64,000 bases of DNA from Aedoeadaptatus coxii. GTDB lineage: Bacteria; Bacillota; Clostridia; Tissierellales; Peptoniphilaceae. The stretch lies in assembly GCF_903819215.1 (NCBI RefSeq), contig NZ_CAIJCT010000010.1; one strand, given 5' to 3'. The notes beneath the pieces are model-generated. The model was not told the origin of the DNA, did not search any database, and saw only the letters and a list, made by a program, of their open reading frames with translations. Made by a program: the position numbers and the translations under genes. How positions within the stretch are numbered: the stretch's first letter is position 1; each line of letters starts with the position of its first letter. Of the stretch, positions 18,494 to 27,071 are shown one piece after another.

Positions 18494-18631
18494 ATGAACA
18501 TTAAAACGATTTTAAAATTATTAGCCTTTACAAAGTTTTTTAAAGCTTTGGGGCACAAACCCGTCAGAAAAGCTTCGGGCGGATTTTTGAAGAAATACTT
18601 TTTATGGAAGGCTCTGCGACGTCGCAGATAA
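18494..18631 (+). CDS. Small basic protein, 45 residues, unknown
   Basis: Open frame of 45 codons starting MNIKTILKLLAFTKFF and ending LWKALRRRR, with a strong GAGGAGG ribosome binding site seven nt before the ATG. It is followed immediately by an intrinsic terminator, and a TATAAT-like box sits at 18471-18476. The product alternates hydrophobic and K/R residues, compatible with an amphipathic membrane-binding peptide. I do not recognise a family. The ribosome binding site and terminator support a real gene, but protein evidence is lacking. Confidence 0.6.
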   Translation: MNIKTILKLLAFTKFFKALGHKPVRKASGGFLKKYFLWKALRRRR

Positions 18632-18636
18632 TCACG

Positions 18637-18666
18637 AAAAGCCTCGAGTTATAACTCGAGGCTTTT
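18637..18666 (+). terminator. Terminator after the 45-residue gene
   Basis: AAAAGCCTCGAGTT and AACTCGAGGCTTTT form a nearly perfect hairpin six nt after the stop of the small ORF, ending in a T tract. The A/T tails on both sides mean it may also act on minus-strand transcripts. Confidence 0.85.
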
Positions 18667-18676
18667 CCTATGTGCA

Positions 18677-18703
18677 AAATCGAGTGATGGTTCACTCGAT
18701 TTT
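18677..18703 (-). terminator. Terminator after folD
   Basis: AAAATCGAGTGA-TGGT-TCACTCGATTTT, a perfect 12-bp stem with a four-base loop, adjoining the folD stop. Symmetric A/T tails allow termination from both sides of the convergent junction. Confidence 0.8.
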
Positions 18704-19528
18704 TTATTTGTGTTGAAACATATTGTCTAGTAATAAGAGGTTGGTTAGACTGCCCACGCCTCCCGGCACGGACGTTACATAGTTGACCTCGTCGACAACG
18801 CGATCGAAGTTCACATCGCCCACCATTTTCCCCTCTTCCGTAAATGCGATGCCGCAGTCAATGATACATTGGTCTTTCGATACGAAAGATTCATCTACCC
18901 ACTGACACTGTCCGGTTCCGTATACTACGAGATCAAATCCTTTGGCGAGTTCCGGAATTGATTGAGTTTTCGAATGGCCAATAGTAACCGTCGCATTTTC
19001 ATCGAGCATCATCATGGCAAGAGGCTTGCCGATTACCATGGAGCGGTTAATAATTAAAACTCGCTTCCCCTTTAGATCCATCATATCTTTTGCAATTAAC
19101 AAAGCGCTCTTCGCCGTCGCCGGATAGATGGAACCGTTGGATGTAAAGACCTTCCATTGATTCGAGGGGCTCAAACAATCGATATCCTTGTCGCTGTCGA
19201 TAGCACTGTCGATGCTATCGGCATCTAAATGTTTCGGCAGCGGATGGAAGAGCAGGATTCCGCCGATTTTGTCGTCGAGATTACCTCTCTTGATTTCGGC
19301 GATGATTTCACTTTCCGTCACTAATTCGGCAAAAGTTGAAACTTCCACCTCGATTCCGACGCTTTCAGCCGATTTCTTAATGGAATTTTCATAACTAATG
19401 TCCGCTTTATTATCGCCGACTCGTAATATTAAAAGCTTATAGCCCATTTGCCGTTCCCGTGCCCGTTCCACTTTATCTTTAAGGACACATTTTACCTTGT
19501 CTCTCAGCGGTGAAATATCATATTTCAT
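18704..19528 (-). CDS. folD: Bifunctional methylenetetrahydrofolate dehydrogenase/cyclohydrolase FolD
   Basis: FolD interconverts 5,10-methylene-THF and 10-formyl-THF. The 274-residue protein keeps the catalytic tyrosine and lysine segment (YENSIKKSAESVG), the HPLPKHLD substrate motif, the Rossmann part with INRSMVIGKPLAMMM and the C-terminal TSVPGGVGSLT. The usual KDVDG motif reads KDIDC. Its start lies 14 nt beyond the T tract of the nlpC terminator and no separate promoter is evident, so it may depend on read-through. Confidence 0.93.
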   Translation of the reverse strand: MKYDISPLRDKVKCVLKDKVERARERQMGYKLLILRVGDNKADISYENSIKKSAESVGIEVEVSTFAELVTESEIIAEIKRGNLDDKIGGILLFHPLPKHLDADSIDSAIDSDKDIDCLSPSNQWKVFTSNGSIYPATAKSALLIAKDMMDLKGKRVLIINRSMVIGKPLAMMMLDENATVTIGHSKTQSIPELAKGFDLVVYGTGQCQWVDESFVSKDQCIIDCGIAFTEEGKMVGDVNFDRVVDEVNYVTSVPGGVGSLTNLLLLDNMFQHK

Positions 19529-19541
19529 AAAATCCTCCTAT

Positions 19542-19566
19542 TAAAAAAAAAGCGGCTAAGCCGCTC
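19542..19566 (-). terminator. Terminator after the NlpC/P60 gene
   Basis: AGCGGCTTAGCCGCT palindrome followed on the minus strand by nine T, starting about 13 nt after the gene's stop. A classic intrinsic terminator between the hydrolase gene and folD. Confidence 0.9.
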
Positions 19567-19578
19567 CTTCCGTTCAAA

Positions 19579-20658
19579 TTACAGAACGCGCATTGCGTTA
19601 ACAAAACGTGAGCTGTAATATTTTTCCGTTAATTTATTTTCCTTAACTTGTGCACCGCCGCTGGAAGCGTGAACGAAAACATCGTTTCCTACGTAAATAC
19701 CAACGTGGCTTACACCTCTACCGGTAGTGTTGAAGAAAATTAAGTCGCCGGGTTGTAATTCGGAACGATCAACAGGCGTACCTACTTGGGATTGTGCCGA
19801 AGAGGTTCTCGGAAGAGAAATGCCGAGTTCCTTTACGTAAATGGCATATACTAAACCGGAACAATCGAAACCGTTGGATCCGGTTGCGCCCCATACATAG
19901 GGTGTACCGATTTTGCTGTAAGCGGAATCGATGACGCGTTGCGCTTTTGCACCGTCAACTCTGGGAGCCGGAGCGCCCTTAACAGCAACCTTAGCTACTT
20001 GCTTAGGTGCTTGACGTTGAATCACTTCACGTTTTACAGCTTGTACTCCGCCTTCGCCGAAATCTAAATAGTTCGGATCGATTTGGAAATCCTTGCCTTG
20101 TTCATTTAAAACGATGAACAGACCGTTTTTGTATCCTACGACGTTAACCGTGTTGTTTTTCTTTACTGCGTAAACGCCGTTGGCATTTTCAAGTCTTAAA
20201 TCTTGTTTTACTTTTGCAGATGTGACGTGTGGGCCTTCAACCGCTTCGACAAAACCATATTCTACCGAGCCGAAAAGACCGTCGACGGTGTTAACCGTAA
20301 CGCCGTTTTTGTAATGATCGACCGCTTGTAATGTTTCGCCGATAAAAAGATTACGGACGACTTTGCCGTCTTTCTTGAGAATGGCATTTTTCTTTACGAT
20401 GTATTCTTGGGGTTTGCCTTCGGTTACAAGAATTTTATTCTTGGGAACCGTCACTTTGGCATTGCCCTTTTGAACGATGTAACCATTGTCGGTGGTTTCG
20501 ATAATATTTGCCTTTTCTTCAACGGCAAATCCGATTTGCTTGCCACTGTACAATGTCGTGCTGTGATCCTGAACGAAAACGCCGGTATCTCTTAGACCTA
20601 CCACTGAAATAAGTGCTAAAGCCGCAGTTCCGATGGTAAGTTTAATCTTCTGATTCAT
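19579..20658 (-). CDS. Secreted NlpC/P60 peptidoglycan hydrolase with SH3-like repeats
   Basis: A 359-residue exported protein: N-terminal hydrophobic signal (about residues 5-25), two or three bacterial SH3-like regions in the middle (about 35-200), and a C-terminal NlpC/P60 cysteine peptidase domain from about residue 240. The catalytic Cys is in NGFDCSGLVYAIY, the His in VSHVGIYVGND, and the third polar residue in VFVHASSG. Such enzymes cut D-Glu to meso-DAP or L-Lys bonds in stem peptides. Upstream, repeats that fit the WalR consensus suggest control by the WalRK cell-wall system. The hydrolase class is certain, the exact bond cut is not. Confidence 0.93.
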   Translation of the reverse strand: MNQKIKLTIGTAALALISVVGLRDTGVFVQDHSTTLYSGKQIGFAVEEKANIIETTDNGYIVQKGNAKVTVPKNKILVTEGKPQEYIVKKNAILKKDGKVVRNLFIGETLQAVDHYKNGVTVNTVDGLFGSVEYGFVEAVEGPHVTSAKVKQDLRLENANGVYAVKKNNTVNVVGYKNGLFIVLNEQGKDFQIDPNYLDFGEGGVQAVKREVIQRQAPKQVAKVAVKGAPAPRVDGAKAQRVIDSAYSKIGTPYVWGATGSNGFDCSGLVYAIYVKELGISLPRTSSAQSQVGTPVDRSELQPGDLIFFNTTGRGVSHVGIYVGNDVFVHASSGGAQVKENKLTEKYYSSRFVNAMRVL

Positions 20659-20755
20659 TTATTAGCTACACTCCTTATGTAAATCACTTGTTTCGTATAA
20701 AACAAACGTCATGAATTCTCTCGGGAATTTAGATTTTTCTTAATGATCTTTGAAA

Positions 20756-20764
20756 ATTATAACA
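20756..20764 (-). promoter_or_regulatory. Extended -10 promoter for the NlpC/P60 gene
   Basis: TGTTATAAT on the minus strand, with TTACAT (20784-20779) 17 nt upstream as a weak -35. It gives a leader of about 90 nt before the ATG at 20658. Confidence 0.65.
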
Positions 20765-20803
20765 TGATCGGTTACAAAATGTAACTATTTCGTGGGTCAT
20801 TTA

Positions 20804-20841
20804 TGTTACTTCTCTGTTACAGCTTTGTGACGTTATGTTAC
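20804..20841. promoter_or_regulatory. WalR-like direct repeats (TGTTAC boxes)
   Basis: Boxes TGTTAC (20804-20809), TGTTAC (20815-20820), TGTGAC (20826-20831) and TGTTAC (20836-20841) are spaced 5, 5 and 4 nt. The first pair exactly fits the published WalR/YycF consensus TGTWAH-N5-TGTWAH. Another TGTAAC is at 20780-20785. The cluster lies between the divergent promoters of the cell-wall hydrolase and mgtE and could act on either. Binding is inferred from sequence only. Confidence 0.6.
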
Positions 20842-20888
20842 GTATTTAACCTATTGGTTTTCTTCCCTGTGGTAACTCGCCTGTAGAG

Positions 20889-20897
20889 TGTTATAAT
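20889..20897 (+). promoter_or_regulatory. Extended -10 promoter for mgtE
   Basis: TGTTATAAT, 29 nt before the mgtE ATG at 20927. No good -35 is visible; the WalR-like boxes end about 47 nt upstream. Confidence 0.65.
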
Positions 20898-20926
20898 GGA
20901 AAGTAATAATAGGATTGGAGGTGATG

Positions 20927-22288
20927 ATGTTGGAATTTGATTCCGACTATGCAATATTAAAAGAGCAATTGGAACATGTTATCCAACATGGTGACGTTCA
21001 CGATGCTACCGCTCTTTTTGATCAATACCACTCTGTGGACATCGACGAGGTTTTAGAAGATCTGGAACCTACGGATCTCCAATTTTTCCTGTTTATGTTA
21101 AATGCCGAGCAGGTCGCCACTTTAATAGAAAATGCCGATCCCGATCTGCAACCGAAAATGACGCGGTTTTATTCCACGAAGGAATTAATCGAAATTTTCA
21201 GCTTTATGACCAACGCCGATGTTGCCGATTTACTAGGTTTTATGTCGACGAAACGGCGTAAAGAAGTTTTAAATTATATGAAGGCGAGCGAATCGGATAT
21301 TTTAAAGATGATCCTCTCCTACGAAGACGACAGTGCCGCAAGAATTATGACGACAGAATTTATTTCCCTGCGTCAATCCTTAACGGTACGTGAGGCGCTG
21401 TTGAAGATCAAGGAAATCGCGCCGACGACGGAAATCATTGAATCTATTTTTATTACCGACGATCTCCATCGTATTCAAGGTATCGTCAATTTAAGAGATA
21501 TTCTCGTGGCGCCGGGCTTTAAACCTTTGGCGGATCTCGTGGAAAATCACCCGTTCTTCGTCTACGCCGATCAGGACCAGGAAGAAGCCGCCAATCTAAT
21601 TTATAAATACGACTTAAAGTACCTGCCCGTCGTCAATAAAAACATGGCGATCTTAGGTGTCATCACCAGTGACGATATTATCGACGTTATGGAAGAAGAA
21701 CATAATGAAGATATTCTCGCCATGGGTGGGGTTTCAAAAGACGAAGAGTTTGACTCAAATTTTTTCCATTCTATTAAGAGCCGTCTGCCTTGGCTGGTCA
21801 TTAATCTCGTGACAGCGTTTATGGCCTCGGCGGTGGTCAGTATGTTTGAGTCTACTATCAGCCAAGTTGTGGCCCTCGCCGCCGCCATGCCTATTGTCAC
21901 CGGTATGGGCGGCAATGCAGGTAATCAGGCACTATCTATTGTACTGACGAGTCTCGCACGGGATGAAATTACGCTGGAAGACGACTTGCCTCTTATCATC
22001 AAAGAGGTGGGCCTCGGTATTTTTAACGGCGCCATTATCGGTCTTATCGCCGGCATCGTCCTCTACCTGAAGTACCATAATGTTTTTCTCGGTTTAATTA
22101 TTCTCGTCGCCATGATTTTAAATATGGTGATCGCAGGCGTTGTAGGCTTCTTGCTTCCACTGATCTTCGACAAAATGAAGATCGATCCCGCGATTTCATC
22201 GCCCATCTTTTTGACGACGGCAACGGATATTTGCGGCTTCTTTATTTTTCTGGGGCTTGCATCCGTCATTCTTCCCAAATTGATGTGA
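20927..22288 (+). CDS. mgtE: Magnesium transporter MgtE
   Basis: MgtE is a Mg2+-gated Mg2+ channel of the cytoplasmic membrane. The product of about 453 residues has the N-terminal superhelical domain (residues 1-120), a CBS pair (about 130-255, with VNLRDIL and LGVITSDDIIDVMEEEHNED) and a C-terminal five-helix membrane domain including MPIVTGMGGNAGNQALSI, the pore signature. I chose ATG 20927 because GGAGG ends five nt before it; ATG 20924 and TTG 20915 are in frame but badly placed. Confidence 0.95.
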   Translation: MLEFDSDYAILKEQLEHVIQHGDVHDATALFDQYHSVDIDEVLEDLEPTDLQFFLFMLNAEQVATLIENADPDLQPKMTRFYSTKELIEIFSFMTNADVADLLGFMSTKRRKEVLNYMKASESDILKMILSYEDDSAARIMTTEFISLRQSLTVREALLKIKEIAPTTEIIESIFITDDLHRIQGIVNLRDILVAPGFKPLADLVENHPFFVYADQDQEEAANLIYKYDLKYLPVVNKNMAILGVITSDDIIDVMEEEHNEDILAMGGVSKDEEFDSNFFHSIKSRLPWLVINLVTAFMASAVVSMFESTISQVVALAAAMPIVTGMGGNAGNQALSIVLTSLARDEITLEDDLPLIIKEVGLGIFNGAIIGLIAGIVLYLKYHNVFLGLIILVAMILNMVIAGVVGFLLPLIFDKMKIDPAISSPIFLTTATDICGFFIFLGLASVILPKLM

Positions 22289-22319
22289 TCAAATTATAAA
22301 ACTATAAAATGAAACGACT

Positions 22320-22348
22320 TCGAGTGAGCTATCGCTTACTCGATTTTA
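22320..22348 (+). terminator. Terminator after mgtE
   Basis: TCGAGTGAGC-TATC-GCTTACTCGA stem (one G-U pair) followed by TTTTATTTTATT, 31 nt after the mgtE stop. Confidence 0.85.
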
Positions 22349-22394
22349 TTTTATTCAAATATCCCCACCCTTTATTTTCAAAAAACGTGGCCAA

Positions 22395-22435
22395 TAAAAA
22401 ACCCGAAAGTTGAATCAAATCCAAATCTCGGGATA
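22395..22435 (-). terminator. Probable terminator after cobQ
   Basis: Minus-strand CCCGA and TCGGG arms with a long loop are followed by a run of T (the AAAAAA at 22396-22401 on the plus strand). It lies about 35 nt past the cobQ stop. The short stem makes this weaker than the other terminators. Confidence 0.5.
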
Positions 22436-22467
22436 TTTCGTAGTGTCATTTTTCAGAATGGATGATG

Positions 22468-23937
22468 TCATTCGTTGATTCCCAGTATATGATCTAAGGT
22501 CTCCATGTCGATGGCAGCCTCTACTGCATCGGCGAGTTTATCATACTGGGTTTCTTTAAATGCTCGATAATCCATGGTCTCTTTCGCTGTGACGTTTTTA
22601 AGCCCACGCAAATAATGGATCGCTGCATCGGCTATCCCCGGTTCGTCAAAAAATCCGTGGAAATACGTTCCATATATAGAATCGTCGATGACGACGCCGC
22701 CTCTATCGGTCAATTCTTTTCCTTCCCTCGAAGACGTCGTGCGGCCCATGTGAAGCTCGTAACCTTTAACTTGCTTTCCCCTTGCTTCCCGCAAAAGATC
22801 ACCGCCGTAGGTAATGATCGCTTCTACTTGCCGTTGTTCCTTAACGGATGTTATTTCCGTCACGCCGTCAGTTAAATGCAAACCGTCGATTGTACCGCCG
22901 CTTTCGATGGCGAGAGGATCGGTAATGCTTGCGCCCAACATTTGAAAGCCGCCACATATGGCAAAGAGAGGCTTTCGATTCTGAACATGGCGAAGGACAC
23001 GGGCATAAAGCCCGGATTCCTTCAGCCACTTTAAATCCGCCATCGTATTTTTCGTTCCCGGTAAAATTAAAAGATCGGGATCGCCGAAATCTTCCACTCG
23101 ATCTACGTAGCGAAGGGAAACATCGTCGTATAACGTAAAGGGTGCAACGTCTGTAATATTGGAAACGTGGGGAAATTTTATAACGGCGATGTCGATAGGC
23201 GCATTTTGTTTTTCATGAAATGGCGTCGCCAGGGAATCTTCCGCGTCCAAGGTAACATCGACATAAGGCACGACGCCGAGCACGGGCTTTTTTGTATAGT
23301 CTTCGAGCATATCCAAACCCGGCTTTAGAATGGATACATCGCCGCGAAATTTATTGACGATGGTTCCCTTAAACAGACGCCGTTCTTCTTCGTCAAATAA
23401 AACATGGGTACCTACGACGGCACCGAACATGCCCCCGCGATCGATGTCTGCAACAAGAATCGCCGGCATATTTACCGCCTTGGCGAAGCCCATGTTCACC
23501 ATATCCACGGATTTTAAATTGATTTCCGACGCACTTCCCGCCCCTTCGGCGATAATAATGTCGTAATCCTCTTCCAAGGATCGATAGGCTGCAATGGCTT
23601 CTTTAAGAAGAGCAGGTTTCGATGCATAATACTCTTTTGTGCTCATATTTTTTAAAACCCTTCCGTTGACGATGACTTGGCTTACGCCATTGCCCGTCGG
23701 TTTTAAAAGAATGGGATTCATGCGATGATCGGCTTCGACTCCCGCCGCCTCCGCTTGCATCAGTTGGGCTCTTCCGATTTCTTCTCCCGCTTTTGTAACG
23801 CCACTGTTGAGGGCCATATTCTGCGCCTTAAAAGGGCACACTTTAAATCCGCGCCGCTTGTAAATTCGACAAAGGGCCGCCACCATGGCGCTTTTCCCCG
23901 CATTGGATGCGGTGCCTAGTAATATTATCCCTGCCAC
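22468..23937 (-). CDS. cobQ: Cobyric acid synthase CobQ
   Basis: CobQ amidates the b, d, e and g side chains of adenosylcobyrinic a,c-diamide, using glutamine. The 489-residue protein starts with the dethiobiotin-synthetase-like ATPase domain (LLGTASNAGKSAMVAALCRI, KAQNMALNSG), and ends in a class I glutaminase-like domain with the Cys segment LFAICGGFQMLG near residue 328 and a late histidine in YGTYFHGFFD. The GTG start at 23937 has AAGGAGG seven nt upstream and overlaps the cobB end by 13 nt. Confidence 0.95.
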   Translation of the reverse strand: MAGIILLGTASNAGKSAMVAALCRIYKRRGFKVCPFKAQNMALNSGVTKAGEEIGRAQLMQAEAAGVEADHRMNPILLKPTGNGVSQVIVNGRVLKNMSTKEYYASKPALLKEAIAAYRSLEEDYDIIIAEGAGSASEINLKSVDMVNMGFAKAVNMPAILVADIDRGGMFGAVVGTHVLFDEEERRLFKGTIVNKFRGDVSILKPGLDMLEDYTKKPVLGVVPYVDVTLDAEDSLATPFHEKQNAPIDIAVIKFPHVSNITDVAPFTLYDDVSLRYVDRVEDFGDPDLLILPGTKNTMADLKWLKESGLYARVLRHVQNRKPLFAICGGFQMLGASITDPLAIESGGTIDGLHLTDGVTEITSVKEQRQVEAIITYGGDLLREARGKQVKGYELHMGRTTSSREGKELTDRGGVVIDDSIYGTYFHGFFDEPGIADAAIHYLRGLKNVTAKETMDYRAFKETQYDKLADAVEAAIDMETLDHILGINE

Positions 23938-25247
23938 GGTGTCGCCTCCTTCAGCTTCGTCAAAATACGCCGTCGTAAATTTTTATTGCCGCTTAAGTGG
24001 AGATGGGGGAAGCCTGCATATACATTTTCTCCATGAAAGCCCGCCTTCCGCTCCGTGTTACGGCCGGCTTTTTTCATAACAAAATCTTCCCCCTCTACCG
24101 TCGTCTTTCCGTAATGAAACTCGTGTACCGGAACGCGCTCTCCCTCTTCCATTAAAAGGCCGGAGGTCGCCGCTTCCATAACATGGTAACCGAAATTTTT
24201 TAAAGAATCGGTCATGATCGCCTTGCCCGGCAATAAGTTCCACGTCGATACACCGTCAATAGATTCTAAAAGACTCATATAGCCGCCGCACTCGGCGATT
24301 AGCAAATGGCCTTTTTCAACATAATCTCGCAATTCTTTTTGAAAGACGGTGTTTTCAGAAATCTCTTCTCTATAAAGTTCCGGATAGCCGCCTCCTAAGT
24401 AAAGTCCTGAAATGCCTTTCGGTAGTGAATCACACATAGGTGAAAAGGGAATCCACTCGACTCCGGCCTCCTCGAAATCTTCCAATACGTCGCGATAGTA
24501 GAATTGAAACGCCTCATCTTTCGCTATGGCGACTTTTACTTTACCCGTGGTCATTTTTTCTTTACCCGTGGCCTTCGTCGGCTTTACTTTGGCAAGAGCG
24601 AGGAGTTTTTCCATATCCACATATTCTTCAATAAAATCCGCCATTTTTTCTGCATAATCTTTTAAGTTCTCTACTTCTTTCGGTCGAAAAAGACCTAAAT
24701 GCCGCGACGACAGATGGCCATCCATAGACGGAATGCATCCTAAAAGAGGAAGCCCTGTGTAGTCTTCGATAATCTTTTTATAATAAGATGCCAGCATAGG
24801 CTTCGTCCGATTTAACATCACACCGACAATGCGATTGGGGGCAAAATCTAAAAAGCCCTTTACTTCCGCCCCGAGACTTGCGCCCTTCCCCTTCCCCGTC
24901 ATGACGAGAATAGTAGGCGTGTCCGTTAACACACTCATGTCGGCGCAGGAAGCTTTTGTCGTCGTAGAAATGCCGTCGTAGTAACCCATGGCGCCTTCCA
25001 TGAGAACGAGATCCTTCTCTTCCATCTTGGATAGCAGTGCGCGAATATAATCTTCCTCCATCAAAAAAGAATCAAGATTATAACCGTCGCCGCCAAGGGC
25101 GCGGTGATACATGGGATCGATGTAGTCCGGTCCGATCTTCGACGTGGAAAGACTTATGCCCCGTCGCTTAAAAGCGCGAATCAGCCCCATGGTGACGGTC
25201 GTCTTTCCCGCGCCGGAGCTCGCGGCGGAAATTATAAGTCGCTTCAT
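23925..25247 (-). CDS. cobB: Cobyrinic acid a,c-diamide synthase CobB
   Basis: CobB (CbiA type) amidates the a and c carboxylates of cobyrinic acid with glutamine and ATP. The protein of about 440 residues has an N-terminal P-loop ATPase domain (SAASSGAGKTTVTMGL) with KIGPDYIDPMYH, and a C-terminal glutaminase-like domain with the Cys in LIAECGGYMSL and VHEFHYGKT. The ATG at 25247 overlaps the stop of the sfsA-like gene (ATGA) with GGAG seven nt upstream, so I prefer it to the ATG at 25259. With cobQ it forms a late corrinoid amidation pair. Confidence 0.94.
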   Translation of the reverse strand: MKRLIISAASSGAGKTTVTMGLIRAFKRRGISLSTSKIGPDYIDPMYHRALGGDGYNLDSFLMEEDYIRALLSKMEEKDLVLMEGAMGYYDGISTTTKASCADMSVLTDTPTILVMTGKGKGASLGAEVKGFLDFAPNRIVGVMLNRTKPMLASYYKKIIEDYTGLPLLGCIPSMDGHLSSRHLGLFRPKEVENLKDYAEKMADFIEEYVDMEKLLALAKVKPTKATGKEKMTTGKVKVAIAKDEAFQFYYRDVLEDFEEAGVEWIPFSPMCDSLPKGISGLYLGGGYPELYREEISENTVFQKELRDYVEKGHLLIAECGGYMSLLESIDGVSTWNLLPGKAIMTDSLKNFGYHVMEAATSGLLMEEGERVPVHEFHYGKTTVEGEDFVMKKAGRNTERKAGFHGENVYAGFPHLHLSGNKNLRRRILTKLKEATPWQG

Positions 25248-26446
25248 TTTAAACTCCATTCGTAAGCCACACGTTTCGTTCCGTCCGCTACGGTAATAAT
25301 GCCGCAGTAGATAAAGCCGGAGCCTTCGATAAGCGCTCGCATGGCTTTGTTGTCCTCGTGCGTATCGACGCGAATCGAGCCCACATTTACCGTCGCCGCA
25401 TAAAGCTTAATGCGATGCACCATGCGACGCCCTATTCCCTTTCCAACATATTTTTCCGATACGACGGAACGGTGAATGGTCATATAATCTCCGCTCGTTT
25501 GCCATGCACCGTCGATAGTAGAATAGGTCGGATCTTCGCCTTTTATTAAAACGGCGGTGGCAACGATATCCTCGCCGTCTTTAAAAATAAAAGTGTGTCC
25601 CTTTAAAATATCCTCGACTATAGTTTCTTCCGTCGGATCTTTCCCTTGCCATTGATCCACGCCGTCTCTCTTGAGTTTTTCACGACCAACCCGTACTAAC
25701 GAAAGCACAGTTTCCGAATCCCTTTTCTCTGCGCGCACCAAGTGAAGGGGCTCGGAGAGGTCAAAGGATACATTCCGATTAATCATCATATGATCACCCT
25801 CAATTAATGTATCCATGACGAAAATCTCCATGCCTTTTTTATAAGCGCTTCTGAGTTCATCGCCAAATGCGGGATCGGTACTATCGTTTGGGCTGAAGAG
25901 CACGGGGCCTTTCATCTGTACGACGAAAAATACGCCTGCCTTTTCCCCTGCCGCCGCAAAATCGCCCAGCTCGCGAATATGCTTTGCACCGCGGGTCGTC
26001 GGCGCGTCGGGAAAACGAGCGTACGCTTTATCTTCCAGTGTGACACCTTTTACTTCGATAAAGCCGCTTCCCTCGCTTCCTTCGACGTAAAAATCAAAGC
26101 GACTGTCGCCGTAGGTAACTTCTCGCCTAAAACTACGAATTTTTCCAAAGGTCTTCAGCGTCGGCGATGTATCTAAATAGTCCGCCACTAATTGATTGGG
26201 GGCTTGGGAATCGATATTGACCCACATGCCGTCTTTGTCCACTGTAACGAGAGAATATGCCGTCTTCCGTTTGGAACCCGGTTCCGCTCCGTTTAAAAGT
26301 ACCTTTCGACCGGGAACAAAAAGTTCCTTGCAGCGGCCCGTGTTCGGCACGTGAACGGGAATTCTTTCTCCGTTTTTCTCTACATATGCAATGAAGCGAT
26401 TTTCCCTTTTAAGAAAAACCGCTTCTTCCATTCTGCTATATCGCAT
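25244..26446 (-). CDS. SfsA-like protein fused to a GNAT acetyltransferase domain
   Basis: A 400-residue two-domain protein. Residues 1 to about 230 match the SfsA family (VHVPNTGRCKELFVPG, DSRFDFYVEG, EVKGVTLE, FPDAPTTRGAKHIRELG), named for sugar fermentation stimulation and suspected to bind or cut nucleic acid through a nuclease-like fold. Residues from about 240 to 400 form a GNAT N-acetyltransferase domain with the acetyl-CoA loop YVGKGIGRRMVHRI and the DTHEDNKAMRALIEGSGF helix. No stop or frameshift divides the two. Free SfsA is about 230 residues, so the C-terminal half is an addition. Its ATG follows the dedA stop with AAGGAAG six nt before it. Confidence 0.9.
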   Translation of the reverse strand: MRYSRMEEAVFLKRENRFIAYVEKNGERIPVHVPNTGRCKELFVPGRKVLLNGAEPGSKRKTAYSLVTVDKDGMWVNIDSQAPNQLVADYLDTSPTLKTFGKIRSFRREVTYGDSRFDFYVEGSEGSGFIEVKGVTLEDKAYARFPDAPTTRGAKHIRELGDFAAAGEKAGVFFVVQMKGPVLFSPNDSTDPAFGDELRSAYKKGMEIFVMDTLIEGDHMMINRNVSFDLSEPLHLVRAEKRDSETVLSLVRVGREKLKRDGVDQWQGKDPTEETIVEDILKGHTFIFKDGEDIVATAVLIKGEDPTYSTIDGAWQTSGDYMTIHRSVVSEKYVGKGIGRRMVHRIKLYAATVNVGSIRVDTHEDNKAMRALIEGSGFIYCGIITVADGTKRVAYEWSLK

Positions 26447-26447
26447 T

Positions 26448-27056
26448 CTATTCTTCCTTCTGTTTAAAGTGCCAAATCAAATAGGCCACGCCTGCAACGG
26501 CAAGGAGAGCCACAATGATGTATTTATAGTAATCCAAATAGCTCAAAATAATATGCCAATTTTCGCCGGTTTTGTAACCGAGATAGGTTAGGATCGAATT
26601 CCAAACAAAGGATCCGATCACCGTCAGTACGGAAAAAAGCGGCACAGGCATTTCGACTATTCCGGCGGGAATGGAAATTAAGCTGCGAATAATCGGTACG
26701 CAACGGCCGATTAAAACGAATATCTTGCCCTTTTTCTCAAATTGCTCGACAACCGTTAAAATTTCTTTTCGCTTAAAGCCCAGTTTCTTCATCCAACCCC
26801 GTTCGGCGGAATCGTAAATCTTTTCCGTTGGAACGAGACAGCCGATGCCGTAAAGAATATAGGCGCCGAATAAGGATCCCGCCGTCGCCGAAAGGATCGT
26901 AGGCAGGAAATTAAGATTACCGCGACCTACGAAAAATCCTCCCAGGAGCAAAATTACTTCCGACGGAATGGGCGGAAAGACATTTTCCAGAAAAATTAAG
27001 GCAAAGACGGCAAAGTATCCATATGATTCAATGGCCGAAACAATAATTGATTCCAA
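26448..27056 (-). CDS. DedA family membrane protein
   Basis: A 202-residue protein of the DedA/SNARE-associated superfamily, membrane proteins implicated in lipid flipping (undecaprenyl phosphate or phospholipid) and membrane homeostasis. Visible marks: FLENVFPPIPSEVILLLGGF near the N-terminus, FVLIGRCVPIIRSLISIPAG with the conserved arginines near residue 120, and several membrane helices. Cotranscribed between gatB and the sfsA-GNAT gene. Confidence 0.92.
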   Translation of the reverse strand: MESIIVSAIESYGYFAVFALIFLENVFPPIPSEVILLLGGFFVGRGNLNFLPTILSATAGSLFGAYILYGIGCLVPTEKIYDSAERGWMKKLGFKRKEILTVVEQFEKKGKIFVLIGRCVPIIRSLISIPAGIVEMPVPLFSVLTVIGSFVWNSILTYLGYKTGENWHIILSYLDYYKYIIVALLAVAGVAYLIWHFKQKEE

Positions 27057-27071
27057 ATTTCTACCTTTCCA

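Noticed and set aside
18677..22348. Similar CGAGTGA-type hairpins after folD and mgtE as a dispersed repeat family
   Set aside because: They share only about ten bases of stem; both are ordinary terminators and the likeness may be chance.
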